DNA of 64,000 bases, from NCBI RefSeq assembly GCF_023206395.1, contig NZ_CP066150.1:1240001-1304000 (forward strand). Reading direction: 5' to 3'. How positions within the stretch are numbered: the first letter of the stretch is position 1; every line of letters starts with the position of its first letter. A program made the translations under genes and the position numbers. The notes beneath the pieces are model-generated. The model worked only from the letters and a program-made list of their open reading frames with translations. It did not search any database and was not told the origin of the DNA. This DNA comes from Vibrio sp. ED004. Lineage in GTDB: Bacteria > Pseudomonadota > Gammaproteobacteria > Enterobacterales > Vibrionaceae. Of this stretch, positions 44,934 to 52,957 are shown in pieces.

Positions 44934-45251
44934 CTACTTCTGTTTTTTGACCGATAAGATCAGTTTAATCAACAACATTCTCTCTTCGCTGGTCAGTAAG
45001 CGACTGACCGCTGCTACATCTTCTGCAGTCGCTTGCGATGCTCCCACAATATCAAGCACGACATCCAAATCAGTCACTTTTAGAGTTCTTGTGATCGAAC
45101 GGTACTGAGACATTTTGATGTCCGCTTCTCCACGTTCAATACGCTGGTAAGTCTTTAAGCTCATTCCTGCACTTGAGGCTAGTTTTTCTTGCGACAAATT
45201 AGCTTGCTTTCTGCGCTCAATCAGCGCCATGACTATGGGCTCTTGTGACAT
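44934..45251 (-). CDS. HTH-type XRE-family regulator
   Basis: 105 residues. The helix-turn-helix at ~8-62 fits the Cro/CI type: IERRKQANLSQEKLASSAGM followed by SLKTYQRIERGEADIKMSQY. The C-terminal 40 residues are helical with a run of Leu/Ile (ERMLLIKLILSVK) that may dimerise. The target is unknown. It lies just upstream of an orphan gene and an IS256 element, in the accessory stretch 44.9-48.3 kb. Confidence 0.85.
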   Translation of the reverse strand: MSQEPIVMALIERRKQANLSQEKLASSAGMSLKTYQRIERGEADIKMSQYRSITRTLKVTDLDVVLDIVGASQATAEDVAAVSRLLTSEERMLLIKLILSVKKQK

Positions 45252-45452
45252 TAGCTTTTCCTCATTAGACAGTTATGACCTAATTTTAGCAAGAAGCAGA
45301 CCATATTGACTCGCAATGGTTTACATACGCCATCAAAGGCATATTATCCAATTATTAAAAAACGTTACGTATCATAAACTTTCACACTTTGATCGGTCGT
45401 GGACGTAAAGGCTAGCAAACTTGAAGACTCAAGTGTTGGGAAATAATAAAAA

Positions 45453-45779
45453 TTGCATATTGCGAATAAGAAAGACGTCAAATTGGAAATTGCGAATCGC
45501 TATACATTGGCGTTTCCTTGCATTAGTCACGCATTAGAATCAGACAATCCCCGCCCAGAAATTATTGCAATACAACATAAGCTACTTACGTACAAAGAGG
45601 TGTTGCTACACGGGAACATGTTGGAAGGTAAGGAATTAAAACAGGCTTTTTCTGCATTGAACGAAAATGAAAAAGGTGTAGCGCAAGGTGGTATTGAAAG
45701 CGTCAATGCTGCGATAAAAGAGATGGATGAGATTCTAGAAAGATACAGCCGTAAAGCGGTTATCGAGCTGAGTAACTAG
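45453..45779 (+). CDS. Hypothetical protein, 108 residues
   Basis: No family recognised. The start is uncertain: TTG at 45453 with GGGAAA 12-15 bases upstream is the best candidate, and no ATG fits. The protein is acidic and helical (LEIANRYTLAFPCISHALES, KEMDEILERYSRKAVIELS), without signal or membrane span. The neighbours are an XRE regulator and an IS256 element, so it may be accessory. Confidence 0.5.
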   Translation: MHIANKKDVKLEIANRYTLAFPCISHALESDNPRPEIIAIQHKLLTYKEVLLHGNMLEGKELKQAFSALNENEKGVAQGGIESVNAAIKEMDEILERYSRKAVIELSN

Positions 45780-45802
45780 TTCGCCAAGCAACTAGCCAAC
45801 TG

Positions 45803-45810
45803 TAAACCTA
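45803..45810. repeat. Target-site duplication, left copy
   Basis: TAAACCTA immediately left of the IS256-family element; identical copy at 47117-47124. Confidence 0.85.
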
Positions 45811-47116
45811 GACCCTGTAAATAATTCTGTGTAACTGTCGGGGTTACATATATTCAGTTAATCGGTCTTCGAACATAATCATAAAGCGGTTCAGGGCTTG
45901 TCGCCAGTTTCTAATTGGCATCGTCCATCTTTTGGAGGCATCCTGGATCGCTAAGAAGATCACCTTCCTTGCCGATTCATCTGTCGGGAACAGCTTACGC
46001 TTTTTAATCGCTTTTCTGATAACACTATTAAGTGATTCTATGGCATTAGTCGTATAAATTGCTCGCCTAATATCTTCTGGGTAGTTGAAGAGCGTGTTCA
46101 GGTTATTCCAATGTGCTGTCCAAGAGCGGCTGATCTGAGGGTATTTGCCATCCCATTTATCTGAGAACTGCTCTAGCGCTAGCAAGGCTTCATCTTCTGT
46201 CTTCGACTGATAGATCTTCTTAAGATCGGCAGCCACAGCTTTATAATCTTTCCAAGGTACATACCTAACTGAGTTTCTCACCATATGGACGATACAGAGC
46301 TGGATCTGAGTATTTGGGAATGCGGCATTAATGGCATCAGGAAAGCCCTTCAGACCATCGACACAAGCAATGAGAATGTCTTTTACTCCGCGGTTTTGTA
46401 GCTCTGTTAGCACAGCAAGCCAGAAACTTAGCACCTTCCGTCTCTGACAACCACATGCCAAGCAGCTCTTTTTGACCCTCCATGTTCACGCCTAGCGCAA
46501 GATAAACAGCTTTGTTGATGACTTGTTTATCTTGCCTGATTTTAACGACAATGCAGTCGAGATAAACGATTGGGTAGACTTCATCTAATGGGCGAGATTG
46601 CCATTCAACAACCTGCTCTAGAACAGAGTCCGTCACCTTAGATATAAGGGTTGGTGAGACATCCGCATCGTACATTTCCTTGAATGTGGCTACGATTTCT
46701 CGGGTCGTCATGCCTTTAGCATAGAGGCTTAAGATTTTGTCATCCATCGACTGGAAACGAGTTTGGTGCTTGCGAACCAGCTTTGGTTCAAAGCTTGACT
46801 CACGGTCACGAGGAACGTCTATCGGCACTTCACCATCATCAGTGATAATAGACTTGCTGGTATACCCATTACGTGAGTTGGAGCTGGGTTTTGGGGAGTG
46901 TTTTTCGTAGCCAAGGTGCTCATCAAGCTCAACATTCAATGCTGTCTCAACAGTCACCTTGGTTAACATTTTTCGGAAGTCATCAAGATCAGATTCTGTC
47001 TTAATTGATTTAGCTGCTTCACGAGCAAAAGCTTCAAGTGCTTTCTTATCCATACTATCCATCCTTAGCCTTTAAGGCTTAAGTCTAGACAGTTACACAG
47101 AATTTAGGACAGTCTC
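45811..47116 (-). mobile_element. IS256-family insertion sequence, complete ends
   Basis: 1,306 bp. Left end GACCCTGTAAATAATTCTGT and right end, read inverted, GAGACTGTCCTAAATTCTGT share AATTCTGTGTAACTGTC (17 bp perfect) plus outer matches. Eight-base duplications TAAACCTA flank it, as expected for the family (8-9 bp). Its single minus-strand transposase is frameshifted. The right duplication is part of an AAACCTGC tandem repeat array (47118-47149). Confidence 0.92.
45844..47062 (-). pseudogene. IS256-family transposase, one frameshift
   Basis: N-terminal part 47062-46337 and C-terminal part 46461-45844 overlap in different frames. The full protein would be about 405 residues, normal for IS256. 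The first fragment runs SETEGAKF then out of frame; the second begins in frame at FWLAVLTELQNRG. An extra A at 46424-46426 explains the shift. Catalytic residues lie in DCIVVKIR, CVDGLKGFPDAI and NAIESLNSVIRK. IS256 is not known to need frameshifting, so the gene is judged inactive. Confidence 0.9.
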
Positions 47117-47149
47117 TAAACCTACAAACCTGCAAACCTGCAAACCTGC
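47117..47149. repeat. AAACCTGC tandem repeat containing the IS256 target duplication
   Basis: One variant unit AAACCTAC (47118-47125) and three perfect AAACCTGC units follow. The IS256 target site TAAACCTA spans the first. Purely non-coding, between the IS and the protease terminator. Confidence 0.7.
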
Positions 47150-47158
47150 AAAAGTAAA

Positions 47159-47192
47159 AAGTCGACGCTATCGTTAGATAAAGCGTCGACTT
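47159..47192 (-). terminator. Terminator of protease pseudogene
   Basis: AAGTCGACGCT / AGCGTCGACTT, 11-bp stem with a 12-base loop; on the minus strand it is followed by TTTTTAC. Confidence 0.8.
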
Positions 47193-47210
47193 GTTCAAAA
47201 CATTGAAGAT

Positions 47211-48248
47211 CTAACGTTTAACTGCTTTTCTAACGCCAGCAATCAACATCAGCATACCTAGCAAACCAAATGAAACACTACCGCCACTGCTACCAGAGCC
47301 AGTTGACGCACTTGTACCAGCAACAGCAACTCGTTTTGCCTCTGTCGCGGTAAACTGGACAGTTTCCGTGCTATCAATTGCCCCGTTAGTTACATCCGTA
47401 ATCCAATCTTTATAATCATATATCTCTGTAAATACAGATGTTACGCCGATACCAGCACCGCAAGTAGTCGGCCCAAAACTCGTTATACCGACCTGTTCAT
47501 ATGTAGAACCATTTTTCCAAAACACCGGACCACCATATAGACCGTCATCCGGTCCATCACCATTAAAACAAATTTGTTTTTCTGTGACTAAGGGACCGAA
47601 GACAGCTTTACAGTTAAGAGTGTCAACGTATGTGAGATCAACTTGTTGGAGCAAAGTTGTACCATCTACATCCGTCTTTATGTCGCCATGACCAACTGCT
47701 ACGAAATCATTCGCAGCATCAAGGTACGTATCAAACGGAGGAATAACAGTTTCAGCAGAAGATTGAAGGTTGAGAGACGCTTCTAACTTTAAAATCGCAA
47801 TGTCATTTCTTAATAGCTGATTGATACTATTTGAATAATCAGTTCGATAATACACCTCAGATACTCGTACTTTCTGGATGCTACCGTTAGGGAATAGAGA
47901 AGTATCTTCCAATTGGGGAACAACTACCGTGAAAAGTTGAGCATCCTGATCATCATAGATGCAGTGTGCAGCGGTCAGTACATGATAGTTATCTAAAATT
48001 GTCGCACCACAATATGGGCCTGTTGAGTAGACGCCATCATATTCAATTCTATCGATGAACAAGCTCGCCATCGAAGGAAAATCAGTTACTGAGGCGTTGC
48101 TACCATTTACGATATAAGGTGTTACACCTACGTCAGGAGTACTTTCAACCGTATTTTCCGTCGCCATAACACTTGATGTTTAAATCAATGGCGCTAAAAG
48201 CCCTAAAACGGCTTTACGAACTGGGCTCGTTGTGTGGTTCACATTCAT
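47211..48248 (-). pseudogene. Trypsin-like serine protease with GlyGly-CTERM, inactivated
   Basis: The natural start is ATG 48248, with AGGAG six bases upstream, giving a signal peptide (MNVNHTTSPVRKAVLGLLAPLI) interrupted by TAA at 48180-48182 before the expected cut after SSVMA. The frame then reopens at ATG 48167 as 318 residues: IVNG activation site, TAAHC (His), NDIAILKL (Asp), disulphide cysteines, and a GlyGly-CTERM tail (GSSGGSVSFGLLGMLML). But the catalytic GDSGGP is replaced by GLYGGP, so the nucleophile Ser is lost. V. cholerae VesA/VesB/VesC belong to this family and are secreted by the type II system then processed by rhombosortase. Doubly disabled: no secretion and no catalysis. 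Confidence 0.85.
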
Positions 48249-48417
48249 AGTTAACTCCTTGTAACTCCTACCACTTATACATAGAAATGATGAATGGCCA
48301 CCATAGCACGCTAGTATCATTAGTATATTAAGTATTTACAACGAAACGGTCACATATCTCACTATTTAAGCTGTACTAAAAACCAAGTAGATTAATTTAG
48401 ATACATCCCAAAAACAA

Positions 48418-48470
48418 AAAAGCCTACTGTTGATCCCCTCGATATAGAGAGGCCGACAATAGGCTTTCGT
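48418..48470 (-). terminator. Imperfect hairpin, gcvT terminator
   Basis: AAAGCCTA / TAGGCTTT arms with internal matches TGT / ACA around a GC-rich loop; U-rich on the minus strand. Confidence 0.65.
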
Positions 48471-48498
48471 TATACTTGGTGTTTTCTCTTAAAAGAGA

Positions 48499-49632
48499 TT
48501 AGCCACGGTAGTAACGTTGAGGTACGAATGGCATTTTTTCTACTGTCATTGGTAGCTTCTTACCACGAACTTCAGCGAATACTTCAGTGCCGATAGCCGC
48601 TAGGTCAGTACGAACGTAAGCCATTGATACTGGCTTACCAGCGTTAGGGCCAGCCGTGCCGCTTGTTACTACGCCAATCTTATTACCTTCAGCGTCAAAC
48701 AACTCAGCGCCTTCGCGCACTGGAGCTTTAGTTTGGCCCACGAGACCAACACGCTTGCGTTGAACGTCTTTCGTTGCGATTTGCTCAAGGATGATATCAG
48801 CGCCAGGGAAGCCACCTGCACGTTCACCGTCAGTACGACGAACTTTTTGAATGCCCCATAGAAGGCTAGCTTCTACTGGAGTCGTTGTTGTATCTAAGTC
48901 GTGACCGTATAGACATAGGCCACACTCAAGACGAAGTGAATCACGTGCGCCAAGGCCAATCCACTCAACTTCCGCTTCTGCAGTTAGCTTACGCGCTAGT
49001 GCTTCAGCGTGATCGTTCGGTACAGAGATCTCGTAGCCGTCTTCACCCGTGTAACCACTGCGGCTCACGATGCATTCAACACCATCGATATCCACTTTTT
49101 GAACGTCCATGAACAGCATGTCTGCAACGCTTGGTTGGAAACGAGCTAGAACTTCAGATGCTTTAGGACCTTGAAGTGCTAATAGAGCGCGGTCATCAAT
49201 CACTTCCATTTCTACGTCTGCAGGAAGGTGTGCCGTTAGGTGATCGATATCTTGTGTCTTACAAGCTGCATTCACAACAACAAACAGGTGATCACCTAGG
49301 TTAGCAACCATCAAGTCATCCATGATACCGCCCTGTTCGTTAGTAAAGAACGCATAGCGCTGCTTACCAGAAGGAAGGTCGATAATATCTACAGGAACCA
49401 AAGATTCTAGGACAGCTGCTGCATTTGCACCATGTAGACGAAGTTGCCCCATGTGAGAAACATCAAAAAGACCGGCAGCATCACGAGTGTGTAAGTGCTC
49501 TTTCTTTACACCTAGTGGGTACTGAACTGGCATGTCGTAGCCAGCGAAAGGAACCATCTTTGCGCCTTCTTCAACGTGAAGTGCGTGCAGTGGTGTTTTT
49601 AGTAGGTCTTGATTAGCGTGTTCTTGAGTCAT
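48499..49632 (-). CDS. gcvT: Aminomethyltransferase, glycine cleavage T-protein
   Basis: 377 residues from ATG 49632, preceded by GGAGAATAAA. The family opening HALHVEEGAKMVPFAGYDMP and VSHMGQLRLHG, the folate-binding segment VSRSGYTGEDGYEISV, and GLGARDSLRLECGLCLYG are present. T-protein takes the aminomethyl group from lipoyl H-protein to tetrahydrofolate, releasing ammonia and forming 5,10-methylene-THF. Unlike the gcvTHP operon of E. coli, it is transcribed away from glyA-gcvH-gcvP, with an XRE-cupin regulator between, as in V. cholerae. Confidence 0.95.
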   Translation of the reverse strand: MTQEHANQDLLKTPLHALHVEEGAKMVPFAGYDMPVQYPLGVKKEHLHTRDAAGLFDVSHMGQLRLHGANAAAVLESLVPVDIIDLPSGKQRYAFFTNEQGGIMDDLMVANLGDHLFVVVNAACKTQDIDHLTAHLPADVEMEVIDDRALLALQGPKASEVLARFQPSVADMLFMDVQKVDIDGVECIVSRSGYTGEDGYEISVPNDHAEALARKLTAEAEVEWIGLGARDSLRLECGLCLYGHDLDTTTTPVEASLLWGIQKVRRTDGERAGGFPGADIILEQIATKDVQRKRVGLVGQTKAPVREGAELFDAEGNKIGVVTSGTAGPNAGKPVSMAYVRTDLAAIGTEVFAEVRGKKLPMTVEKMPFVPQRYYRG

Positions 49633-49976
49633 TTTATTCTCCATGAAGCGTTGCAGGCTTTCCAAATCGAATCTGCCGCTTATATCTCTATTTAGAGTCG
49701 CTTCTAACGCTAGGTCTCAGCATTAGAAACAGTAGATAGTAAAAAGTGATGTCTTTTATATAGGCTTATATAGTTAGCGTTATAAAAATTGATAGCTGTA
49801 CAAAAGCTCTACAACTCACTTTTTAAGAATTCACTTCAGTAAACTTCAATCAACATGAGTAAACCGTGTTCACTATAGTAAACAAGCCTGAGTCAGTTTT
49901 ACACCCTTAACAAGATTAAAACAGCTCAAAATGTGACATTTAACAATTTAAAAACAATTATTCGATGCATACAAAA

Positions 49977-50011
49977 ACGCGATATTGATGATTTTCACAT
50001 CAATATCGCGT
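49977..50011 (-). terminator. Very stable terminator of the XRE-cupin regulator
   Basis: ACGCGATATTGATG / CATCAATATCGCGT, a perfect 14-bp stem with a 7-base loop; the minus strand continues TTTTTG. Confidence 0.88.
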
Positions 50012-50014
50012 CAT

Positions 50015-50050
50015 TTGGCAAACGTTAGAAACAAAAGCAAACGTTTGCAT
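50015..50050. promoter_or_regulatory. PurR box and adjacent half-conserved copy
   Basis: AAGCAAACGTTTGCAT (50035-50050) matches the PurR consensus ANGCAANCGNTTNCNT at all defined positions. TTGGCAAACGTTAGAA (50015-50030) keeps the core. They lie just beyond the XRE-cupin regulator stop, about 400 bp upstream of gcvT, so the target promoter is unclear. Confidence 0.7.
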
Positions 50051-50079
50051 CCACTATAAGAAATTCTAACTTTGTTAAC

Positions 50080-50703
50080 TTATTTTGCAGTCACCCACAA
50101 AATCAGCGCATCTTCTGAACTAGTAGAAATCAACATGTGGCCCATATTGGCGTCGTAATACATGCTGTCGCCTTCACTCATTGGTACTGGTTCGTAGAAT
50201 TCTGAGTAGAACATCACATCACCGGAGATAATCATTAAGAACTCTTCACCATCGTGACGGACCCAATCATTATATTCTTCAAAAGTACGCGCTCTTACGC
50301 GACTTTTGAATGGCATCATCTTCTTATTAGAAAGCTCAGTCGCAAGCAGTTCATGCTCATAAGTAGGTGTCGGGTGAGGTTTACCCTGGCCTGCCTTAGT
50401 TAAGTCACGACGTCCTGTTGCGACTTTTTTCCTTGGCGGCTCAAAGAGTTGCGGCATATCAATTTGCAAGCCCATCGCTAATTTCTGCATAGCTTGAAAG
50501 GTTGGCGAGATTTGCTCATTCTCGATTTTGCTGAGCGTAGAACGCGCCAAGCCCGTTCTTTGGCTTGCTTCTTCTAGCGTGATCCCAAGCTTGCCGCGGA
50601 TATCTTTAATACGCTGGCCAAGCTTAAGTGGTTCTATATTCTGATCTAACGTTTCTTTCGCCAACGTTAAAGATGGGTACTCATCATAAATGTCTTCTGA
50701 CAT
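50080..50703 (-). CDS. XRE-family regulator with C-terminal cupin domain
   Basis: 207 residues. N-terminal helix-turn-helix at ~27-82 (IKDIRGKLGITLEEASQRTG, LARSTLSKIENEQISPT). A cupin domain follows in the C-terminal half, about 125-205, with WVRHDGEEFLMIISG and a late GHMLIS, the usual metal/ligand barrel positions. Start has GAGGGAC upstream. Located between gcvT and glyA, it is likely to control the glycine cleavage genes in response to a small ligand (glycine or serine would be a natural guess). Its own terminator is very strong, so gcvT is probably not read-through. Confidence 0.9.
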   Translation of the reverse strand: MSEDIYDEYPSLTLAKETLDQNIEPLKLGQRIKDIRGKLGITLEEASQRTGLARSTLSKIENEQISPTFQAMQKLAMGLQIDMPQLFEPPRKKVATGRRDLTKAGQGKPHPTPTYEHELLATELSNKKMMPFKSRVRARTFEEYNDWVRHDGEEFLMIISGDVMFYSEFYEPVPMSEGDSMYYDANMGHMLISTSSEDALILWVTAK

Positions 50704-51143
50704 AGGTCCCTCATTATTTTCTTACTTCCTGTCTATTCATTTCATTGTTGCATGAAGCGCTTTGTTGATTAAAGAGCACACACAGAAATAAAGCGTGCTC
50801 CCTGTAGCAAAACGAGAAAAGTTGTTTCCTATTGGAAATTTTTGTTGAAAATTGATTTTATCGGAGCTATGTTATCGACTTGTTAGATGAAGAGATGCTA
50901 CTTCAGCTTGTACCAGATGATAGTTTTAACATTTGTAAGAGCTGTTTTTTACCCGAACTTTTGGGAACCAATTCGTGCTGCATTGACCCTACAACGATCG
51001 CTTAGACGCTGTAAGAGTACATTTAAAACGCAATTTACGTTTATCTGTACCTATATAGCGCAAACGATACCGATGCAGAAATCAACGTAAGACCTAATGG
51101 ACTATAAAAACAATCACCATTAGCTTAATGAAAGGTCTCGACA
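50704..51143 (+). other. Leader and promoter region of glyA-gcvHP
   Basis: 440 bp between divergent genes. A PurR-like box (51058-51073) is near glyA. Short frames such as 50887-51090 lack ribosome sites. No glycine riboswitch core was recognisable. The long untranslated stretch leaves room for two divergent promoters and an operator for the XRE-cupin regulator. Confidence 0.55.
51058..51073. promoter_or_regulatory. PurR-like box upstream of glyA
   Basis: GCGCAAACGATACCGA matches the PurR consensus at the core and resembles the E. coli glyA box ACGCAAACGATTACCT. It lies about 70 bp before the glyA start. Confidence 0.6.
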
Positions 51144-52436
51144 ATGAACGCTTACCAAAACCATAGCTTAGACAGTTTTTTCTCTACGAACTTATCTGCG
51201 ACTGACGACGCAGTATTTGCTGGAATCCAAGCAGAGAACACTCGTCAAAACGAACAAATCGAACTTATTGCTTCTGAGAACATCGTTTCTAAAGCAGTAA
51301 TGCAAGCTCAAGGCACTTGCCTAACCAACAAATACGCAGAAGGCTACCCAGGCCGTCGTTACTACGGTGGTTGTGAGCATGTAGATACAGTAGAAGCTAT
51401 TGCAATCGAACGCGCTAAGCAGCTGTTCAAATGTGAATACGTAAACGTACAGCCTCACTCTGGCGCTCAAGCAAACGGAGCAGTTAAACTTGCCCTACTT
51501 CAACCTGGCGACACTATCCTAGGTATGTCTCTTGACGCTGGTGGTCACCTTACACACGGTGCACGTCCTGCAATGTCTGGTAAATGGTTCAACGCAGTTC
51601 AATACGGCGTAGACCGCGACACTCTTGAAATCGATTACGAAGCAGTTCGCGCTTTAGCGATCGAAAGCCAACCTAAAATGATTATTGCTGGTGGTAGTGC
51701 TATCCCACGCGTTATTGATTTCGCTAAGTTCCGTGAAATCGCTGACGAAGTTGGCGCTATCCTAATGGTTGATATGGCACACATCGCGGGTCTTATCGCG
51801 ACAGGTGCTCACCCTAGCCCACTACCACACGCACACGTTGTTACTACAACAACGCACAAAACACTTCGTGGCCCACGCGGCGGTATGATTCTGACGAACC
51901 ACGAAGACATCAACAAAAAGATCAACTCTGCAGTGTTCCCTGGCCTACAAGGCGGTCCATTAATGCACGTTATCGCGGCTAAAGCAGTGGCGTTTGGCGA
52001 AGCACTTGGCCCAGAATTTAATACTTATATTGATTCAGTGATCGACAACGCAAAAGTTCTTGCTGAAGTGTTGCAAACTCGCGGTTGTGACATTGTGACT
52101 GGCGGAACAGACACGCACCTAATGCTGGTTGACCTTCGTCCTAAGGGCTTGAAAGGTAACGTAACTGAAGAAGCATTAGAGCGTGCAGGGATCACATGTA
52201 ACAAAAATGGTATACCATTCGATTCAGAGAAGCCTATGATTACTTCTGGCATTCGTTTAGGTACGCCAGCTGGAACCAGTCGTGGTTTTGGCACTGAAGA
52301 ATTCAAACTTATCGGTGAATGGATCGGCGATGTACTTGATGGCTTAGTTGAAAGCCCTGAAGGCAACGCTGAAGTTGAGCAACGTGTTCGCAAGCAAGTT
52401 AAAGAGCTTTGCAAGCGCTTCCCTCTTTACCGTTAG
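51144..52436 (+). CDS. glyA: Serine hydroxymethyltransferase, glycine-cleavage-linked copy
   Basis: 430 residues. PLP-binding lysine in [30 protein letters not shown] near the N-terminus, and [16 protein letters not shown] are standard. It interconverts serine plus THF with glycine plus 5,10-methylene-THF. Its location directly upstream of gcvH-gcvP (51 bp to gcvH) makes this the copy dedicated to glycine catabolism or one-carbon balance; a second glyA is expected elsewhere in a Vibrio genome. AAAGG precedes the ATG. Confidence 0.95.
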   Translation: MNAYQNHSLDSFFSTNLSATDDAVFAGIQAENTRQNEQIELIASENIVSKAVMQAQGTCLTNKYAEGYPGRRYYGGCEHVDTVEAIAIERAKQLFKCEYVNVQPHSGAQANGAVKLALLQPGDTILGMSLDAGGHLTHGARPAMSGKWFNAVQYGVDRDTLEIDYEAVRALAIESQPKMIIAGGSAIPRVIDFAKFREIADEVGAILMVDMAHIAGLIATGAHPSPLPHAHVVTTTTHKTLRGPRGGMILTNHEDINKKINSAVFPGLQGGPLMHVIAAKAVAFGEALGPEFNTYIDSVIDNAKVLAEVLQTRGCDIVTGGTDTHLMLVDLRPKGLKGNVTEEALERAGITCNKNGIPFDSEKPMITSGIRLGTPAGTSRGFGTEEFKLIGEWIGDVLDGLVESPEGNAEVEQRVRKQVKELCKRFPLYR

Positions 52437-52487
52437 ACCGTTTTTAAGATTTAAATTAAAACCTCATAAATTTTTGGAGAATAAGCA

Positions 52488-52868
52488 ATGGACAATACAC
52501 TAAAGTTTGCAGACAGCCACGAGTGGGTAAAAGACAACGGTGACGGTACTGTAACTATCGGTATTTCTGAGCACGCTCAAGAGATGCTAGGTGACGTTGT
52601 GTTTGTTGACCTGCCTGACACTGACGACGAAATCGAAGCTGGCGAAAGCTTCTCTCTCGTTGAGTCAGTGAAAGCTGCTTCTGATATCTACGCACCAATC
52701 TCTGGCGAAATCGTAGAAATCAACGAAGAATTAGAAGATAGCCCAGAGCTAATCAACGAAGAACCTTATGAAGGTGGCTGGATTGTTAAAGTGAAGATGT
52801 CTGATGCGTCTGAACTAGACAACCTTAAAGATGCGGAAGAATACCTAAGCTCTATCGAAGAAGACTAA
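52488..52868 (+). CDS. gcvH: Glycine cleavage H-protein
   Basis: 126 residues. The lipoylated lysine is in [14 protein letters not shown] (Lys about residue 65), and [25 protein letters not shown] matches the family start. H-protein carries the aminomethyl group from GcvP to GcvT on a lipoyl arm. GGAGAA before the ATG. Between it and gcvP is a small hairpin that may attenuate read-through. Confidence 0.95.
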   Translation: MDNTLKFADSHEWVKDNGDGTVTIGISEHAQEMLGDVVFVDLPDTDDEIEAGESFSLVESVKAASDIYAPISGEIVEINEELEDSPELINEEPYEGGWIVKVKMSDASELDNLKDAEEYLSSIEED

Positions 52869-52888
52869 TAGGTAACCTCATTACGATA

Positions 52889-52916
52889 AAGCTGCTCTTT
52901 TGAGCAGCTTAATTTT
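52889..52916 (+). terminator. Possible attenuator between gcvH and gcvP
   Basis: AAGCTGCTC / GAGCAGCTT 9-bp stem with loop TTTT, followed by AATTTTA. A weak terminator could lower gcvP relative to gcvH, whose product is needed in higher amount. Confidence 0.6.
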
Positions 52917-52957
52917 AGGGGCTAGCTCACGGCTCCAGAGAGAAAGTAGAACATATC

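Larger units (their letters stand above)
49633..50079. other. Region between gcvT and its regulator
   Basis: About 450 bp without a gene. The right end holds two PurR-like boxes (50015-50050) and the regulator's terminator (49977-50011). The left part should contain the gcvT promoter and a ~200-base leader. I searched for a glycine riboswitch (paired aptamers with CCGAAGG...GGACAGA-like cores) and found none. Confidence 0.55.

Noticed and set aside
44872..45108. 78-codon plus-strand frame over the XRE regulator
   Set aside because: Antisense shadow of the regulator with no ribosome site.
46337..46461. Programmed frameshift in the IS256 transposase
   Set aside because: IS256-type transposases are made from a single frame; an extra A in an A run explains the break better.
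50887..51090. 67-codon frame in the glyA leader
   Set aside because: No ribosome site and overlaps the PurR-like box; composition is not protein-like.
49633..51143. Glycine riboswitch near gcvT or glyA
   Set aside because: Both leaders were read on both strands; the conserved aptamer cores were not found.
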